DNA of 64,000 nt from Glycine soja (GCF_004193775.1 NC_041016.1:32190120-32254119); one strand, 5' to 3'; positions 43,331 through 55,416 are shown, counted from the first letter of the stretch. Notes: generated by a model from the sequence alone, not told the origin. Numbers and translations are program-made.

Positions 43331-44882
43331 AAGCGGGTTCTTTTCTTTTTTATAACAATGATTAAGTTCTCTTTTTTTTTAAGGAAAGAATGCAATGAAC
43401 AATGCAACCAATGAAAAGCATGGATGTATGCGAATGATGCACAGTTGAAGTATTATGAATTTTTACACAGGATATGGGGTTGAATCAATTTAGATTTTCA
43501 ACATGGTCCATGACATCTTCGTCAAGGTGAAACTGGAAGTAACAGGGACATCGACAACCCTAAATGTGTTTGGCAGTAGACAAAGCAGCGATGTAACACG
43601 ATCCACCTTTTGCCCCAATTTTTGGCAAGATGGTTACTTCCACACTTTAACTTGACTCGATGAACCTTTTCATAAAAGCACGAGCTTGGTTCAACCCCAT
43701 AACCCAAGGAATGGCAATTTTGATCGCCAATACTTTATCAACATTTCATAGGGATGAAAGACTCGGGAATACGCAAGCTATGCATGGAAAATGTAATTAT
43801 GAGATTGAGATGCCCGAAGAAACATCCTTTCTTAGTTAACCATGCATTAGGTACCATGTTCAATCATTTTGTTTTTAAGTGAAATGGGTTTATGATCCCA
43901 ACATGGTTGGCTCATGGTACCAAATATATGCAACTAAGAATGCAGCGTGAATTTTCGCGCTTTCTTTTTTGTTTTTGTCTTGCATCGGAAAACGCAAGGG
44001 TCACGCATGAGCAAACATGAAAACAATTAGTATGCAATTTGTAGATCAAAAACGTTTGTTGAACGCATATGCATGATGATGCAATGACTCATGCAAAATG
44101 TGATGCTGGAATATGATAACGGACAAATGTAGGAACGATATGTTCGTTATGATGCCCTGAAGAGATGCTTATGCGATGCATGATATGAATGCATTTACGG
44201 ACACGAGAGCCCGGAAAATCGTCTCTCCTTACTTGCACATTGGGGGGCGCAGTGCCCCATGTGTGCAGTTAAGAAGACGATATGGATCTTCCGACTTCCC
44301 ACGACAAAAGACGAGACCCACATATGTGTGACAGCATGATGCAGATGCACAAAAGCGCAACAGGGGGATTTACACAGCATGTCAAAATCCTCAAAGAATC
44401 ATACAACCAAGGCGTACATGACATTTAGGTTATATGCATGACAGCGTTTAAAAGGCATGCAGCGCGTTCGCTTCGTGCCCCTATTTTAGGGACCTATAGG
44501 ATAATATCTAGGGGTCTCTAATAACTACTCCCAACGATTCATAACTCACATGACTATTTTCTAGAGGTATCATCACTCAAGATAATAATATTGTGGCGGT
44601 ATGGAATACCAACGACAACATATTATAAAGAGAGAAAGCTCTAGACGAGGTTTCACTATTATCAAGCAAGTCGGAGACCTAGCATGATCATAGATTCACC
44701 TCCACTCCTTAGATTCCCATGAGCCCGGGTATAGGGCCCCTTTTACTCAAACCCATGGGTGCTTATAGTGCAGTGTAAAAATGTGGAAAAGACAACAGTT
44801 ATTACATTTTACACATTTCAATAAATGCACACACAAAGTTCACAATTCCTCAATTCCTTAAAATAGGCCTAACTTACAAAAA
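43331..44882 (-). other. Ogre B 5' leader
   Basis: About 1.55 kb of untranslated sequence lies between the primer-binding site and gag. Ogre-like elements commonly have long leaders, often with ORF1, but I find no DUF7745-like coding sequence here, unlike Ogre A. Confidence 0.6.
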
Positions 44883-44904
44883 AAATCTCCAGTGGAGTCG
44901 CCAA
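44883..44904 (-). promoter_or_regulatory. Primer-binding site of Ogre B (tRNA-Arg type)
   Basis: On the minus strand TGGCGACTCCACTGGAGA lies just inside the 5' LTR. Ogre elements are known to use a TGGCGACTC...-type site complementary to tRNA-Arg. Confidence 0.75.
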
Positions 44905-44905
44905 C

Positions 44906-46556
44906 TGTCGCAACATGCCCTTTTGCAGGCGAGCGAGGCGAGGCTCACGGGTGCGCTTTACAAAGAAGGAAAGATGCGCGGAGTCGCCACCAACATTTTT
45001 GTGTGGAAAACGTCGGAAAAACCGAAGGAAACCGGTCAAAACGAAAATTCTAAGTTCGGGAGTTGTATTTACCTTTGAGGAAGGTATTAGCACCTCTCAC
45101 GTTTGTCTCAAAGGACAACAACCTATTTTTTAGAATTGTGGAAATTGTGTTACCTTAACTTTTATTTCTTTTTATTTTTTGAGGTCGACAAAAGCGGGGC
45201 TCTTACTCCTACGTACCCTCCATTGAAGAGGAAATCAGACCTACGTAGTTCTTTCTTAAGGGTGAATCACACAATTTCTTTTTACTTGAAAGGTGATCAT
45301 TTAAAGGCGTTGGACCTTAAAAATGATCCATTTACTTGGTAAGAAAGACTGAGATAATAAACTTTCAAATCCTTTTTTAGTGATTTTTTGTGGACGAGCT
45401 TGACTTGGCGGGTTGATTTTAGCCTTAGTTTCACTTTAGTTATTAGTCAATTCAATTAAGAATGAGAAATCCCAAAGAGAAAACGTCCGATTGATTTTTT
45501 CGCTTTATTTTACTAAAAGGTATTTTTTGATTATTATATTATTATTTTACCTCTTTTTTGATTTCCAACGTGGTTACGACACGAACGAACGGTCGGAATT
45601 CATTTTAACAGAAATTTACGGATATTACAAATCAAATGATCGGTGGAAATTTATTTTATTTTTTGATTAGGCGAGAAATGACTTAAATAAATGACTGAAG
45701 CAAGTCATAAGGGGGTACGGAAAGTAAATGAAAATGAGAATAAAAGTACATGAAACAAATGGGGACCACCACGGGTACATAGAATGAATTGAAAAGCTCG
45801 GTTTGGGGTACTTACCAGTTGAAGACTGAAGAAAATGAAGAACGAACGATGAATGTCGAAGAACGGTTGAAAATCTTCGCGTAATTACCCACGAAAACGT
45901 TACGGAAGCGCCTCGGCTTGGATTTTCTTCACGAAAACAATTTTCCTCAGCAATTTCAAGAGAATACGAAGTGCCAAGAAGGCTGAACTCTTTCCTTCTT
46001 CATTCCTCCCCCTATTTATAGCAAACTAGAGGAGGAGCTTGCCACCCAGCTCGCCCAGACGAGCTCAGCTCGCCCAGACGAGCTCAGCTCGCCCAGGCGA
46101 GCCAGGTTGCTTCCTCCAGAAGCAACCGCCTTCTGGAGGAAGAATCTGGAAGGTCCAAGTGGGCCTGATTGCTATTTGCACTTCCTTTTTTACCAAATAC
46201 ACCCCCATTTGCTTTTTTTGATGATTCTTTTTTCCGTAACGTTAGGAAACTTTACAAATTTTGTAATGATACTTATTTTCTTTCAGTAAGGCTACGGAAC
46301 CTTACGGATCATGTATTTACTCTTTTTTAGCTTTTGAAGAAGTTACGGAAACTCACAGATTGCGTAACAATACTTCCTTTTGGTTTCCGCCACATTATGG
46401 AATTTCACGGATCGCTTAACCATGCTTTCTTTTGATTTCCGGCACGGCTCGGGACTTCACATATTGTGCAACAAAAGGTGCTAAGTACTTCGAAGCGGTC
46501 AATCAAAGGTTGCATGCCATCAAGCAATAGTCCTTGGACGAAATTAGGGTATGACA
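44906..46556 (-). repeat. Ogre B 5' LTR
   Basis: This is a 1651-bp uninterrupted LTR; on the minus strand it starts TGTCATACCCTAATTTCGTC and ends TGTTGCGACA. A minus-strand TATAAATA lies at 46013-46020. It contains three CAGCTCGCCC-type units near 46050-46100. Confidence 0.92.
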
Positions 46557-46561
46557 CTACA

Positions 46562-48179
46562 CCATAAAATTCCTACAAAAACATTAAAGTATAAGAAAAT
46601 CTCAAAAATCTAGTGTGACTTACTCACATATTGTAGTTTTGTCATTGAAGTCATGTCTAGTCATGAAACTTGTCACATAAGATTTCTTATGTTGTGCTGA
46701 TTTTTTTTTTCTTGTTTCTTTGTCTAACTCATTTGTTCATGAGTGTATGAAATTCTTCTATCCTATTAGTTGATTTGAGTCAAATCTTGCATGTTAATTA
46801 GTCCTTAACATGTTCATGCAAAATTCTTAGAGAGTCTATGATTGTGAATCTTTTCTTGAACTTTTAGGTTTCCTTATGATTGTGTCTATTGTGAATTTGA
46901 GTTTTGGTGATTGAATTGCTGGCATAAATTTTGATCCTAAGTCAATATTGAACCCCTAAAACTTTGGTAAACAAGCCTAGTGAGTTCAACACACATAGGA
47001 AGGTTGAAAGTAAGCCCAAGGCAATCAATATACCATGCTTAAAAAATTCGAATTCTGAAATCGCTGGAGTTGGCAGCTTAAACATACAAACTTGTAAACA
47101 TTACTTGGAATTGGTCACTGTGAATTTTGAGCTGAACTTTTTACTAAAGTTTCTAGACATCTGGAAAAAAATTATAAAAAAAGAACCAAGTGATTTGGTT
47201 AAAATCAAAAAATACGAAAAATCACGTATGGTGGCAGAAAAAATCAGTATCCAGGAAAAAAAAGTGAAAGGAAAGTGTGCTTGTTGTTTTGGCTCAAAAT
47301 TTGTTCTATAATTGGTGCCTATTTTATACGAATCTTAGTTCTGAAATTTCAATTGAAAATTAGTGTGAAAACAAGTGCAAAAACTAGAGGTTTGTTGAGT
47401 TTTTTTATAGTTTTTTTACTCTACTCTAGAGCCATTCTAAGTTTCTCTATGAGTCCAAACTTGCTTCTATGTCCTTTTCATTGCTTTAATTGTTGAATAA
47501 TCCTTGAAAATTTTTCTTGTTAAAACTATATTGGTTTACCTTTCTTTTCATTTTTTGGTCTTTGGTTATTGCTTGTCTCTTTGTTTCCTTGTTTGTGAGT
47601 TTCCATATAGGGAACTGGAAAAGAGGATTGGTGTCATCCATTGAAGAATTTGAGTCAAAAAGCAAGGGCCCAACCACCTTAAGAGCTATTGGACTAAGAA
47701 GCACTCCAAATTGAGTGAAACACCAAGGAGAGAATAGCCACCAAAATTGAGTAACTTTTTGTAATTGGAAATTTATTTGTAATTGGACACTTGTACGTTT
47801 ACCTTCATTACTTTCAAATCTTGTAACAAAAAGGTCTTTCATTGGAAGTAAGTTGGGAGCCTCCAATAGGTCACCCTACTTCCATTTGTGTGTAATAATT
47901 TTAGGCAATTTTAATTTTCCCTTAGGATAGTGAGTGCTTTGTTGGGAACCTTAAATGAGGTCATCCAAAAACTCTTAGGATCCACCTAATTTACATCTCT
48001 TGCACTTTAATTTCTTGCTTATTTACATAGCTTATTTTCTTTACTAGTCTTGCCTAGTTTATCTTGTTATTACATAATACTTTCTTCTTGCTTATCATGC
48101 TTATCTTGAGTTCTTTTAAACCCTACCTTTTACCTTTTTCAAACCCCCAACTAGAAAGAACCACAACTTAGGAACCAAT
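46562..48179 (+). other. C2 leader, second part
   Basis: This continues the leader broken at 30898. It is A+T-rich; a 115-codon open frame from a TTG at 46964-47311 resembles no known protein and is probably chance. Short direct copies of C1-like sequence begin only at about 48170. Confidence 0.55.
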
Positions 48180-48746
48180 ATGAGTCATCATTCATCTAGT
48201 GTTAATGGTGAAGGTACTAGTCATAAGGACCCTCTATCTAGAATCTTAGATGAGTTGAGTTCCCTCAAGTTATGGAAAAAAAACTAGAAAGAAAATAAAA
48301 AGGAAAAGAGAGGGTAGAAATAAATCAAGATGAGAGGGAACAAATAAGGGAAGAAGAAAGAAGGAAAATACTAAAAGAGTTAAGAAAAGAAAAACATGTC
48401 TCCTATAGTAGTCATGACTCTTGCAAGAGCCTAAGTGAAGAAATTCATGACTATTATGAAGGAAGGCATAGGCCACATCTTAGACCTCACTCCCATAGGA
48501 GAGAAAAGGAAAGAAAGCCTCAAGAGGCTAACATTAACCTCCCATACTTCCATGGGAAGGACAATGTAGAGGCTTACTTAGATTGGGAAATAAGGGTAGA
48601 GCAACAACTTAAAAAGGAAGTCTACTTCAAAATCTTATGGCTCTCACTCATATACAAAGAAAGACCAAGGTCAAGGCATCTTAGGAGCGGCACCTTCTAA
48701 GCCCAAAGATAATAAAGGGAAGATAATAGAAAAGCAACCCCCTAAG
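48180..48746 (+). pseudogene. gag: C2 gag, first part
   Basis: It starts MSHHSSSVNGEG-like, then a charged Lys/Glu region, HVSYSSHDSCKSLSEEIHDY and NINLPYFHGKDNVEAYLDWE. It then shortens to VEQQLKKEVYFKILWLSLIY. It is parallel to C1 27290-27700 and is interrupted by an Ogre-type solo LTR. Confidence 0.65.
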
Positions 48747-48751
48747 GCTAG

Positions 48752-50097
48752 TGTCACAACCTACCGTTCGGCGGGAGGGCGAGGCGAGATAAAAAGGTGC
48801 GTCTTGGCATGAAGAAAAAGCGTGGAGTCGCCACCAACGTTTATTGGAGGAAAAATTTAGAAAAAACAAAAAGACAAAAAGGTCGAAGGTCTATGCATTT
48901 TGAAAGTAAGGGTTCGGGAGTTGTTTACACACAAGGAAGGTATTAGCACCCCACGTGCCCATCATAAGGAACGACATCCTTTAATCGAGCATGCAAAACA
49001 TGACTTCAAAATTATGTATTTTCCCTTTTTATGTTTATTTTTATTTTTATTGGGTCGACAAGGGTGTTGTCCTTGCTCCTACGTATCCTCAGGAGCGATG
49101 ATGAATTCAAACCTACGTAGTTCTTTAGTCTGAAAGTTTGTGTGTTAAATTATTTATATATTTTTTGAAAGATTGATTTTAATTATGAACAAAAGGTCGT
49201 TTAAGGTGTTGGACCTTGAAACGATGTTTTAAAATTTGATAAGCGGAGAGAGTCGTTTAAGGCTTTGGACCTTGAAATGATCTTTTGGTTTTTCTTTTAA
49301 GAGAGGAGAGAATCGTTAAGGCGTTGGACCTTGAAACGATCTCATGTGATATTTGATAAAAAAAAAGTTAGTTATGAGTTGGTTTTATCTTGGTTTTTGC
49401 TTATTAACCTTCAACCTTTTTATAAGATAACTTGCAGCACTAATGATTGGTTAAAACTTACTTTACAAAAGAAAAACGATTACCGATGATAGGATAATGA
49501 GATGTAGATGCACAAAACAATAAAGAGGACCCCTAAGGGTCCATACATCATTTTCAAATCCTTAAAACAAAAACTAACCAGATGACGAACGAAGAACAAA
49601 GTAAGGAATGATCGCGGTCGCGATTTGGTAGCACCTTGACCTCATTTCCTTTTCTTTATTCTTATTCTTCTTTCTCTCCTCTCTCAATTCCTGCAATTTC
49701 TGACCTTGGAACCCCTTTACTCAACCTCCTTCACGCCTATTTATACCAAAAGATGGCATTAGGGGTCATGGTAGCTTGCCCAGGCGAGCTAGAGCTCACC
49801 CAGGCAAGCTATTGCTTCAACCTAAAGTAACCTTGCTTGCCCTGGCAAGCTGGTTACTTCACCCCTAAGTCTTTTGGGGGGCCAAGCGAGCTAGAGGCTA
49901 GCCTGTGCAAGCCAGGGTTTAGAAAAAGGCTTAAAATGACCCTTTTGCCCTCCTTTTTGGGTATCTTTTGCATTCTTGATCAAAACATTGAATGATCATC
50001 TGTTTCACACTGTAACTGGTGTTCAATACCGTAAGTCGACTAGTAAGGATCAAAACATCGACAAATGATAGTCCCTAGATGAAATTAGGGTATGAAA
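48752..50097 (-). repeat. Ogre-type solo LTR inserted in C2 gag
   Basis: The 1346-bp segment begins TGTCACAACC and ends GGGTATGAAA on the plus strand. It is flanked by GCTAG (48747-48751 and 50098-50102). The terminus GAAA instead of GACA is a decayed LTR end. A minus-strand TATAAATA lies at 49738-49745. It contains three GCGTTGGACCTTGAAACGAT-like units near 49200-49340. It is related to but distinct from the Ogre B LTRs. Confidence 0.88.
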
Positions 50098-50102
50098 GCT
50101 AG

Positions 50103-51173
50103 TATGCAAGAGAAGACTAGCTCTATAAAGTGCTTTAAATGTCTTGGTAGAGGACACATTACTTCTCAATGCCCAACCAAGAAAACCATGATTATGAGGA
50201 GCCAAGATATTTATAGTTGCCAAGATGAGGCTGCTACTTCACCTTCCTTTAGTGAAAGTGAAGAAGTGTGAGGGGAATAGTCTAGTGAAGAAATCTACCT
50301 CCAAGAAGAAGGACAACCTTTAATGGTTAAGGAGGAGTGTAAGGAGGTAAGTGTCTCATCCAAAAGGTTAGCCGAGAAGGAAAGTCATTTTGCAATAAAC
50401 ACAAAAATTAAAGAAACTTCCCCTTTTAGACAACCTTCAGATCTTCTCCTTTGTAAAAAGACACTTGTTAGCACTGTCACACCTCTTGGGCTTGAGGTTA
50501 TTCCTCAAGTAAAGAAGTTGTTGGATGAGGGTTTGGTTCATAAGAGCTTAAATCCTTGTGCTTTCTTGGTGCCCAAAATAGGTATTATTAGGCACCAAAT
50601 CCCTAAAATAAGTGATATGATGAAAATGTTGAGTGTTGCAACCTTTTTTTGTAAAATCACTCATGCACCCAACATTAGGTAGGTTTGTTCTTATTTTTGG
50701 TTTTAATACAAATCTAGGTGCTCATATGGGACACCTTGGGTTTGTCAAACTTTTTTATAGGAATAATCAACATGAAAATACAAAAAAGTTACATTTTATT
50801 TCATTACTTTCCTTAATTTTTTAAATAGTGATCAAGGGGTTCCCACGGACCCTAAGAGAATAAAGGTCATTCCTGATTGGTCCATTCTACCAAGTATGAG
50901 GGAAATCTGGGGCTTCCATGACTTAATAAACTTTTACAAAAGGTTTGTCCCATATTTTTCTATACTTGTAGCACCACTCACTGAGTTGGTGAGGAACCAT
51001 GTTCCCTCATGGGAAGATGCCCAGGAAAGAGGTTTTTAGACCTTACCCTACTCTAACATACACAACACCACTAATATTTTTGTTTTTATTCTTTTTATAG
51101 GTGTCAAAGGAAGGAGCCCAGAGTATCAAGAACCTTGGGATTTTAGGTCAAATTCTTTCCAAGGAGGAAGAGA
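50103..51173 (+). pseudogene. C2 zinc knuckle, protease/RT remnant
   Basis: CFKCLGRGHITSQC at 50131-50172 is an intact CX2CX4HX4C knuckle. Then come PTKKTMIMRSQDIYSCQDEA and a linker joined directly to LMVKEECKEVSVSS, so most of the protease is missing. RT fragments are VIPQVKKLLDEGLVHKSLNP, HQIPKISDMMKMLSVATFF and, further on, FYKRFVPYFSILVAPLTELV. The final GRSPEYQEPWDFRSNSFQGG leads into the LTR. Palm, RNase H and integrase are absent, as in C1. Confidence 0.7.
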
Positions 51174-52056
51174 TGATTCAATCCTACCCCCAAAGGGTAT
51201 TGGATTGAAGACTCCTATAGGATTGGGCTAGAGTTGCTAAAGAAGGCCCTAGGGTTCTCATGAACCTCAGGGTAGATTTAAGAGCCCATGGGCCAAGGTT
51301 GGGTTCACTCTTCTTTGTAAATATTAAAATAGGTTTTTCCATCTTTTGCGCCTTGCATTTTGGCCATTCTAGTAGTGTAGGGTTTTAGCCTTGTATTTCA
51401 GGGCATTTTGAGTAGTCTTTGCAGTAGGGACTATTTTTGTATTTTCATGTATTTTGGCATGGGGGTGAGCTTAGCTATTATAGGGGTGTGTGTAGCTAAG
51501 CTCTAGCATCTCATCTCAAGGAGGTGAGCTTAGATATTAGAGGGTTGTGTGTAGCTAAGCTCTAGCTTCTCTATGAATCTTCTCAAGGAGGTGAGCTTAG
51601 TTATTAGAGGGGCGTGTGTAGCTAAGCTCTAGCTTGTCAAGGAAGCTTCTTAAAGAATTTTCTCAAGGAAACTTCTCAAGGAAGCTACCTAGGCTATAAA
51701 TAGAAGCATGTGTAACACTTGTTGTAACTTTGATTAGTGAGAGTGTTATGACACACACTTCAAAGTTCAACTTCTCTCCCTTTTTTTCTCCTTCAATTTT
51801 GTGCCCCCCCGGCCCCCTCTCTCTCTCTCATTCTTTTCCTCCATCAAAGCTTCCTCTCTAAGTTTCTTATCCAAGGCACTCTCTTGGTGGTGAACCTTAT
51901 CCTTCCGTGGCTTATTCCCTAGTGGATGGCGCCTCCTCTAACCTCTTCTCCTTTATCTTCTGCTGCATCTCCATGGTGGAAAATCACCATTGAAGGACCT
52001 CATTGAAGCTGAAAGATCCATCCTCCATAGAAGCTTTTCAAGCAAGCTTCCATCCA
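51174..52056 (+). repeat. C2 3' LTR
   Basis: The 883-bp segment runs TGATTCAATCCTACCCC...CTTCCATCCA. It carries tandem GAGGTGAGCTTAG/GTGTGTAGCTAAGCTC units at about 51465-51640. It aligns with 29525-30607 apart from that copy's duplicated start. The right flank is GTGTA. Confidence 0.82.
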
Positions 52057-53796
52057 GTGTATATACAAATACACCTAGCCAGACCTTCCTTTTCCACTTA
52101 GGCATATAAAATGGCCTATGCCACTTCCTCTTGGTTAGATCATTACATAAATTCCTTAGATTTTTCATACATTATTCAGTTGTTTTAGCCATTTGTTACT
52201 CAATCATAGTCATAAAGGCATTTACAATACCAGCCAACTTGATACTTGAATACCACTTTGTAAATAATTCCCACCCAATAATGGTAGTAGATAAGAAGTA
52301 ACTAAGTATTTTTAGCTATTTGAACATCAAGATGATGATGTGTATACAATAATGTTCTAATGACAATAAAAAATTTCTAAGAAAGATGAATCTTACAGCC
52401 TTGGAAAGTTAAAATGCTATCAACAAGCACGAATAGAATGAGAAGCATATAGGATGATTCTCATCAGTGGCAATTATTTTTAAAGGAAAGTAGGAGATTT
52501 AAATTGCGCATTCTTGAATCTAGGGAATTCACAATGAATCTACAAGCCATGCAGTAATACAAAAACACGATATCCTTAAACCATATTGTTTCTCTCCATT
52601 GAAACGGGGAGAATCACATTGCAGGTTGAGATTAAAATAGATAATGGTCTGTTCTATATAGTGGCTTGTCACATGTAGCGTGAGTTTATATGTGACTTAT
52701 TATATTAAAAAAAAGAGAGGAAGGATCGGGACTAGAATGATTCATGCAACTGACATTTACGAAGGCCAGAAACTAGGATTTTTTTATCGGAAAATGTTTG
52801 TTTGTTATCTGTTAATAGAGATATGAAGGATTTTATTCACTTATGACTTATGTATTTATTATTTATAAAATCGTATAATGTAGTAGATAAGCAGAAGGTA
52901 AGATGCTTTAGGAAAACTACTCCTAAGTTCAAGTTGTTTATCTCAATAAAACAGGACAAGGTCTGACGACAAAAACTATTAACAGCAAGTGGTACTTCAA
53001 TGAAATGCTATGGTAAGTGCCCTTCATTCATTAATAAAATTGTGAAACAACACCATATGTATCCACTACCACTATCCATCCATTAATACCCTGATCACAA
53101 AATTCTAAAGTAGATAACGAGAATGTTAGAGATGCAAGAAACAAATCAAACAATACCATTTTCCAACTCAATATATATAATTTGTCATTAGAGAATCGAT
53201 AATTACATTAAGTAAGGAAAATATGCACATCAAGAAAATAGAAAAACCCATTACCCTAGTTTCAATAACTAAAAACCATATAGAAAATTGAGGTCTACAT
53301 TTTTGTAAGTGGGAGATACAAAATCTGTATTGCCATGAGGAGCGAAAAGAAGAAAGTTTTAGAATAAATTCTATCTTTATTATACCGTGGTAACTTAATT
53401 CAAATTAACCAAAGAAAACTTGTTTAGCATCAATTGCTTAATGAAAACTCGCCCTATTATTGGGCATCAATTAGAAGTAGAACAATCTATCTAAAGTTAC
53501 ATAACCTTCCTTGCTTGTTTTTCACACCTACATATTGCATTGCTCCTCAAAATGAGATGAACCCCTCCAATTAATTTGTGCCAAAATGTGTAAGCCAGCA
53601 CTCTGCCATGAATTGTTAGTACCAGAGGCAGAATTGCAACAACCCCAAAACTTCTTTCCCAAGGCCCATAATTGAGTGTTATTGTCATTTACATACAAGA
53701 ACAAATGAATACATATCTCTCTCTATTTACAATACATAAGTCAATGATTAAAAATAACTCGTTCCCAGCCAAAGATTTCCTTCCCATCATACTATG
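52057..53796. other. Unassigned A+T-rich island
   Basis: These 1.7 kb do not resemble any retroelement part elsewhere in the window, nor any element I recognise. This is probably the older ground sequence between insertions. The only open frame worth note is on the minus strand at 53497-53688. Confidence 0.45.
53497..53688 (-). CDS. Possible gene fragment, function unknown
   Basis: The 63-codon frame begins MTITLNYGPWERSFGVVAIL and includes a hydrophobic stretch (VVAILPLVLTI), then YTFWHKLIGGVHLILR and a basic end. It is read from the minus strand, ends at TAA near 53497, and is followed by A+T-rich sequence that could be a 3' UTR. I do not recognise it; it could be a terminal exon of a decayed host gene or a chance frame. 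Confidence 0.2.
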   Translation of the reverse strand: MTITLNYGPWERSFGVVAILPLVLTIHGRVLAYTFWHKLIGGVHLILRSNAICRCEKQARKVM

Positions 53797-54292
53797 TGTT
53801 GTGATCCTTACTAGGAGCGGATCGCTTGATATAGGTCACAGAGTTCTAGATGATGCCACTTCCAGAGAGGGAAGATAAGTCAGGGTAGACGCCACAAGGA
53901 TTACCTTGATAAGTCCGATATTGGTTTAGTGAGGAACCCAGAGAGAAGTTCTCACAAAATTTTTATCAAATGCAAAAGTGATTCTATACATATCATGTAT
54001 CTGAACGAAAAGATAGAAATAGACATGGGCCTTCAAAACAGTTTGGGCCAAAATTACAATGAAAAAAATTATAAATAAAAAAGAGCATATTTGGCATGGG
54101 CCTTGAAATTAGTTTGGGCCTTCAGCAACAATTAATATTCTTAGTAGTGCCTTTATCTCTGGGCCTTCGTCCTTCTCCACTTAGGCCTTATTAAGTATGT
54201 CTGCTACCATTTATTGGAGGGTATCCACTAACTATTTGGTCCTACTCCTGGTCATAGGTCCCTATATTTGGGCAGTTTTAGGATTCTCATCA
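53797..54292 (-). repeat. Gypsy D 3' LTR
   Basis: On the minus strand it starts TGATGAGAATCC, overlapping the last codons of pol (FQEGGNDENP) just as in C1, and ends GGATCACAACA. The 496-bp extent rests on TG...CA termini, since no second LTR is visible. The left flank is CTATG. Confidence 0.6.
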
Positions 54293-55050
54293 TTCCCTCC
54301 TTCTTGGAAAGCATTTGCCCTCAAATGTTCAGAAGCATCCCCTGCAACAAATAGAGTCAAGTCAGCAACATTAAATGAAGAACTTACTCCATACTCACCT
54401 GGAATATCGATCTTGTAAGCATTTTCATTGATCCTCTTTTGTACTTGGAAAGGTCCATCTTCTCTAGGTTGAAGTTTGGACTTCCTTTGTTTAGGGAACC
54501 TATCCTTCCTCATGTGTACCCAAAGCCAATCACTTGGTTCAAGTACCACTTCCTTCCTGTTCTTGTTGGCTTGCTTGGCATAGCCTTCATTCATCTTTGT
54601 AGTTTGAGCCTTCTCCTGCTCATGCAATCTCTTCACATACTCAACTTTAGCCTGTGCATCCTTATGCTTAAAATCAGGAATGTTAGGCAATGGTAACAAA
54701 TCAAAAGGAGTCAAGGGATTAAAACTATACACTACTTCGAAAGTAGAGTTTTGTGTAGTGCTATGTACAACCCTATTGTATGCAAATTCAACATGAGGCA
54801 GACATTCTTCCCAATTTTTTATATTCTTTTTAATCACAGCTCTAAGAAGAGAAGACAAAGTTTTGTTTACTACCTCAGTTTGACCATCGATTTGAGGATG
54901 GCATGTGGTGGAAAAGAGAAGCTTTGTTCCAACCTTACCCCACAATGTTCTCCAAAAGTGACTAAGGAACTTGCTGTCTCAGTCTAAAATGATGCTTCTT
55001 GGTAGTCCGTGGAGACACACCACTTCCTTGAAAAATAAATCAGCAACATG
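54262..55050 (-). pseudogene. Gypsy D integrase C-terminal half
   Basis: Blocks are VADLFFKEVVCLHGLPRSII (core), DSKFLSHFWRTLWGKVGTKL, CHPQIDGQTEVVNKTLSSLL (catalytic Glu), AYNRVVHSTTQNSTFEVVY and EPSDWLWVHMRKDRFP. The end is FNVADLTLFVAGD; no chromodomain is evident. A TGA near 54977 replaces the Arg codon of the SDRD-type motif. The first catalytic Asp and the zinc domain are deleted. Confidence 0.8.
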
Positions 55051-55416
55051 AGTCTCTTGGGAATTGCTTTTGTAAGCTGGCCTGTTAGGCAATAAAGCTC
55101 CTGGAAGGAGATCAATTTAATGTTCTATGCCTCTTGAAGGTAGCAGTCCATGAGGAATCTCCTTGGGAAAGATATCTTTAAATTCCTGCAATAAGGGTTC
55201 AACACTAGGATAAACAAAAATAGTTAACTCATTAGAATTTTCAGTAGAAACTCTATTGTCTTTGTAGTATAGTAGATAGAGCGGTTCATGAGCAAGTAAG
55301 ACGTTCCTCAATTCACTCGCCTTTGCTACACAATTAAATTTTCTTTCATGTGTATCACTCTTCTTTTACCTATTCCTCTTTCGTGTTTCACTCTTTTCTT
55401 TCTCTTGTTCTCTCTT
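55051..55416 (-). pseudogene. Gypsy D reverse transcriptase N-terminal stub
   Basis: PLLQEFKDIFPKEIPHGLLP, SRGIEH then ALLPNRPAYKSNSQET is the RT start. The sequence then jumps at about 55050 directly into integrase. A TAA at 55117-55119 also interrupts it. Confidence 0.72.

Larger units (their letters stand above)
30904..46556 (-). mobile_element. Ogre B: Ogre-like gypsy element without pol (non-autonomous)
   Basis: It is bounded by CTACA at 30899-30903 and 46557-46561, with TGTCGC...ATGACA LTR termini on the plus strand. In the minus direction: 5' LTR (44906-46556), PBS (tRNA-Arg-like), long leader, degenerate gag, unrecognised segment, PTP remnant with tandem duplications, duplicated 3' non-coding region, a tandem array, polypurine tract and 3' LTR. 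I find no RT, RNase H or integrase. Two solo LTRs, I2 and H2, are nested in it. Mobility would need enzymes from an autonomous relative. Confidence 0.88.

Noticed and set aside
46964..47311. 115-codon frame in the C2 leader
   Set aside because: It starts at a non-ATG codon, has no recognisable motif, and lies in an untranslated leader.
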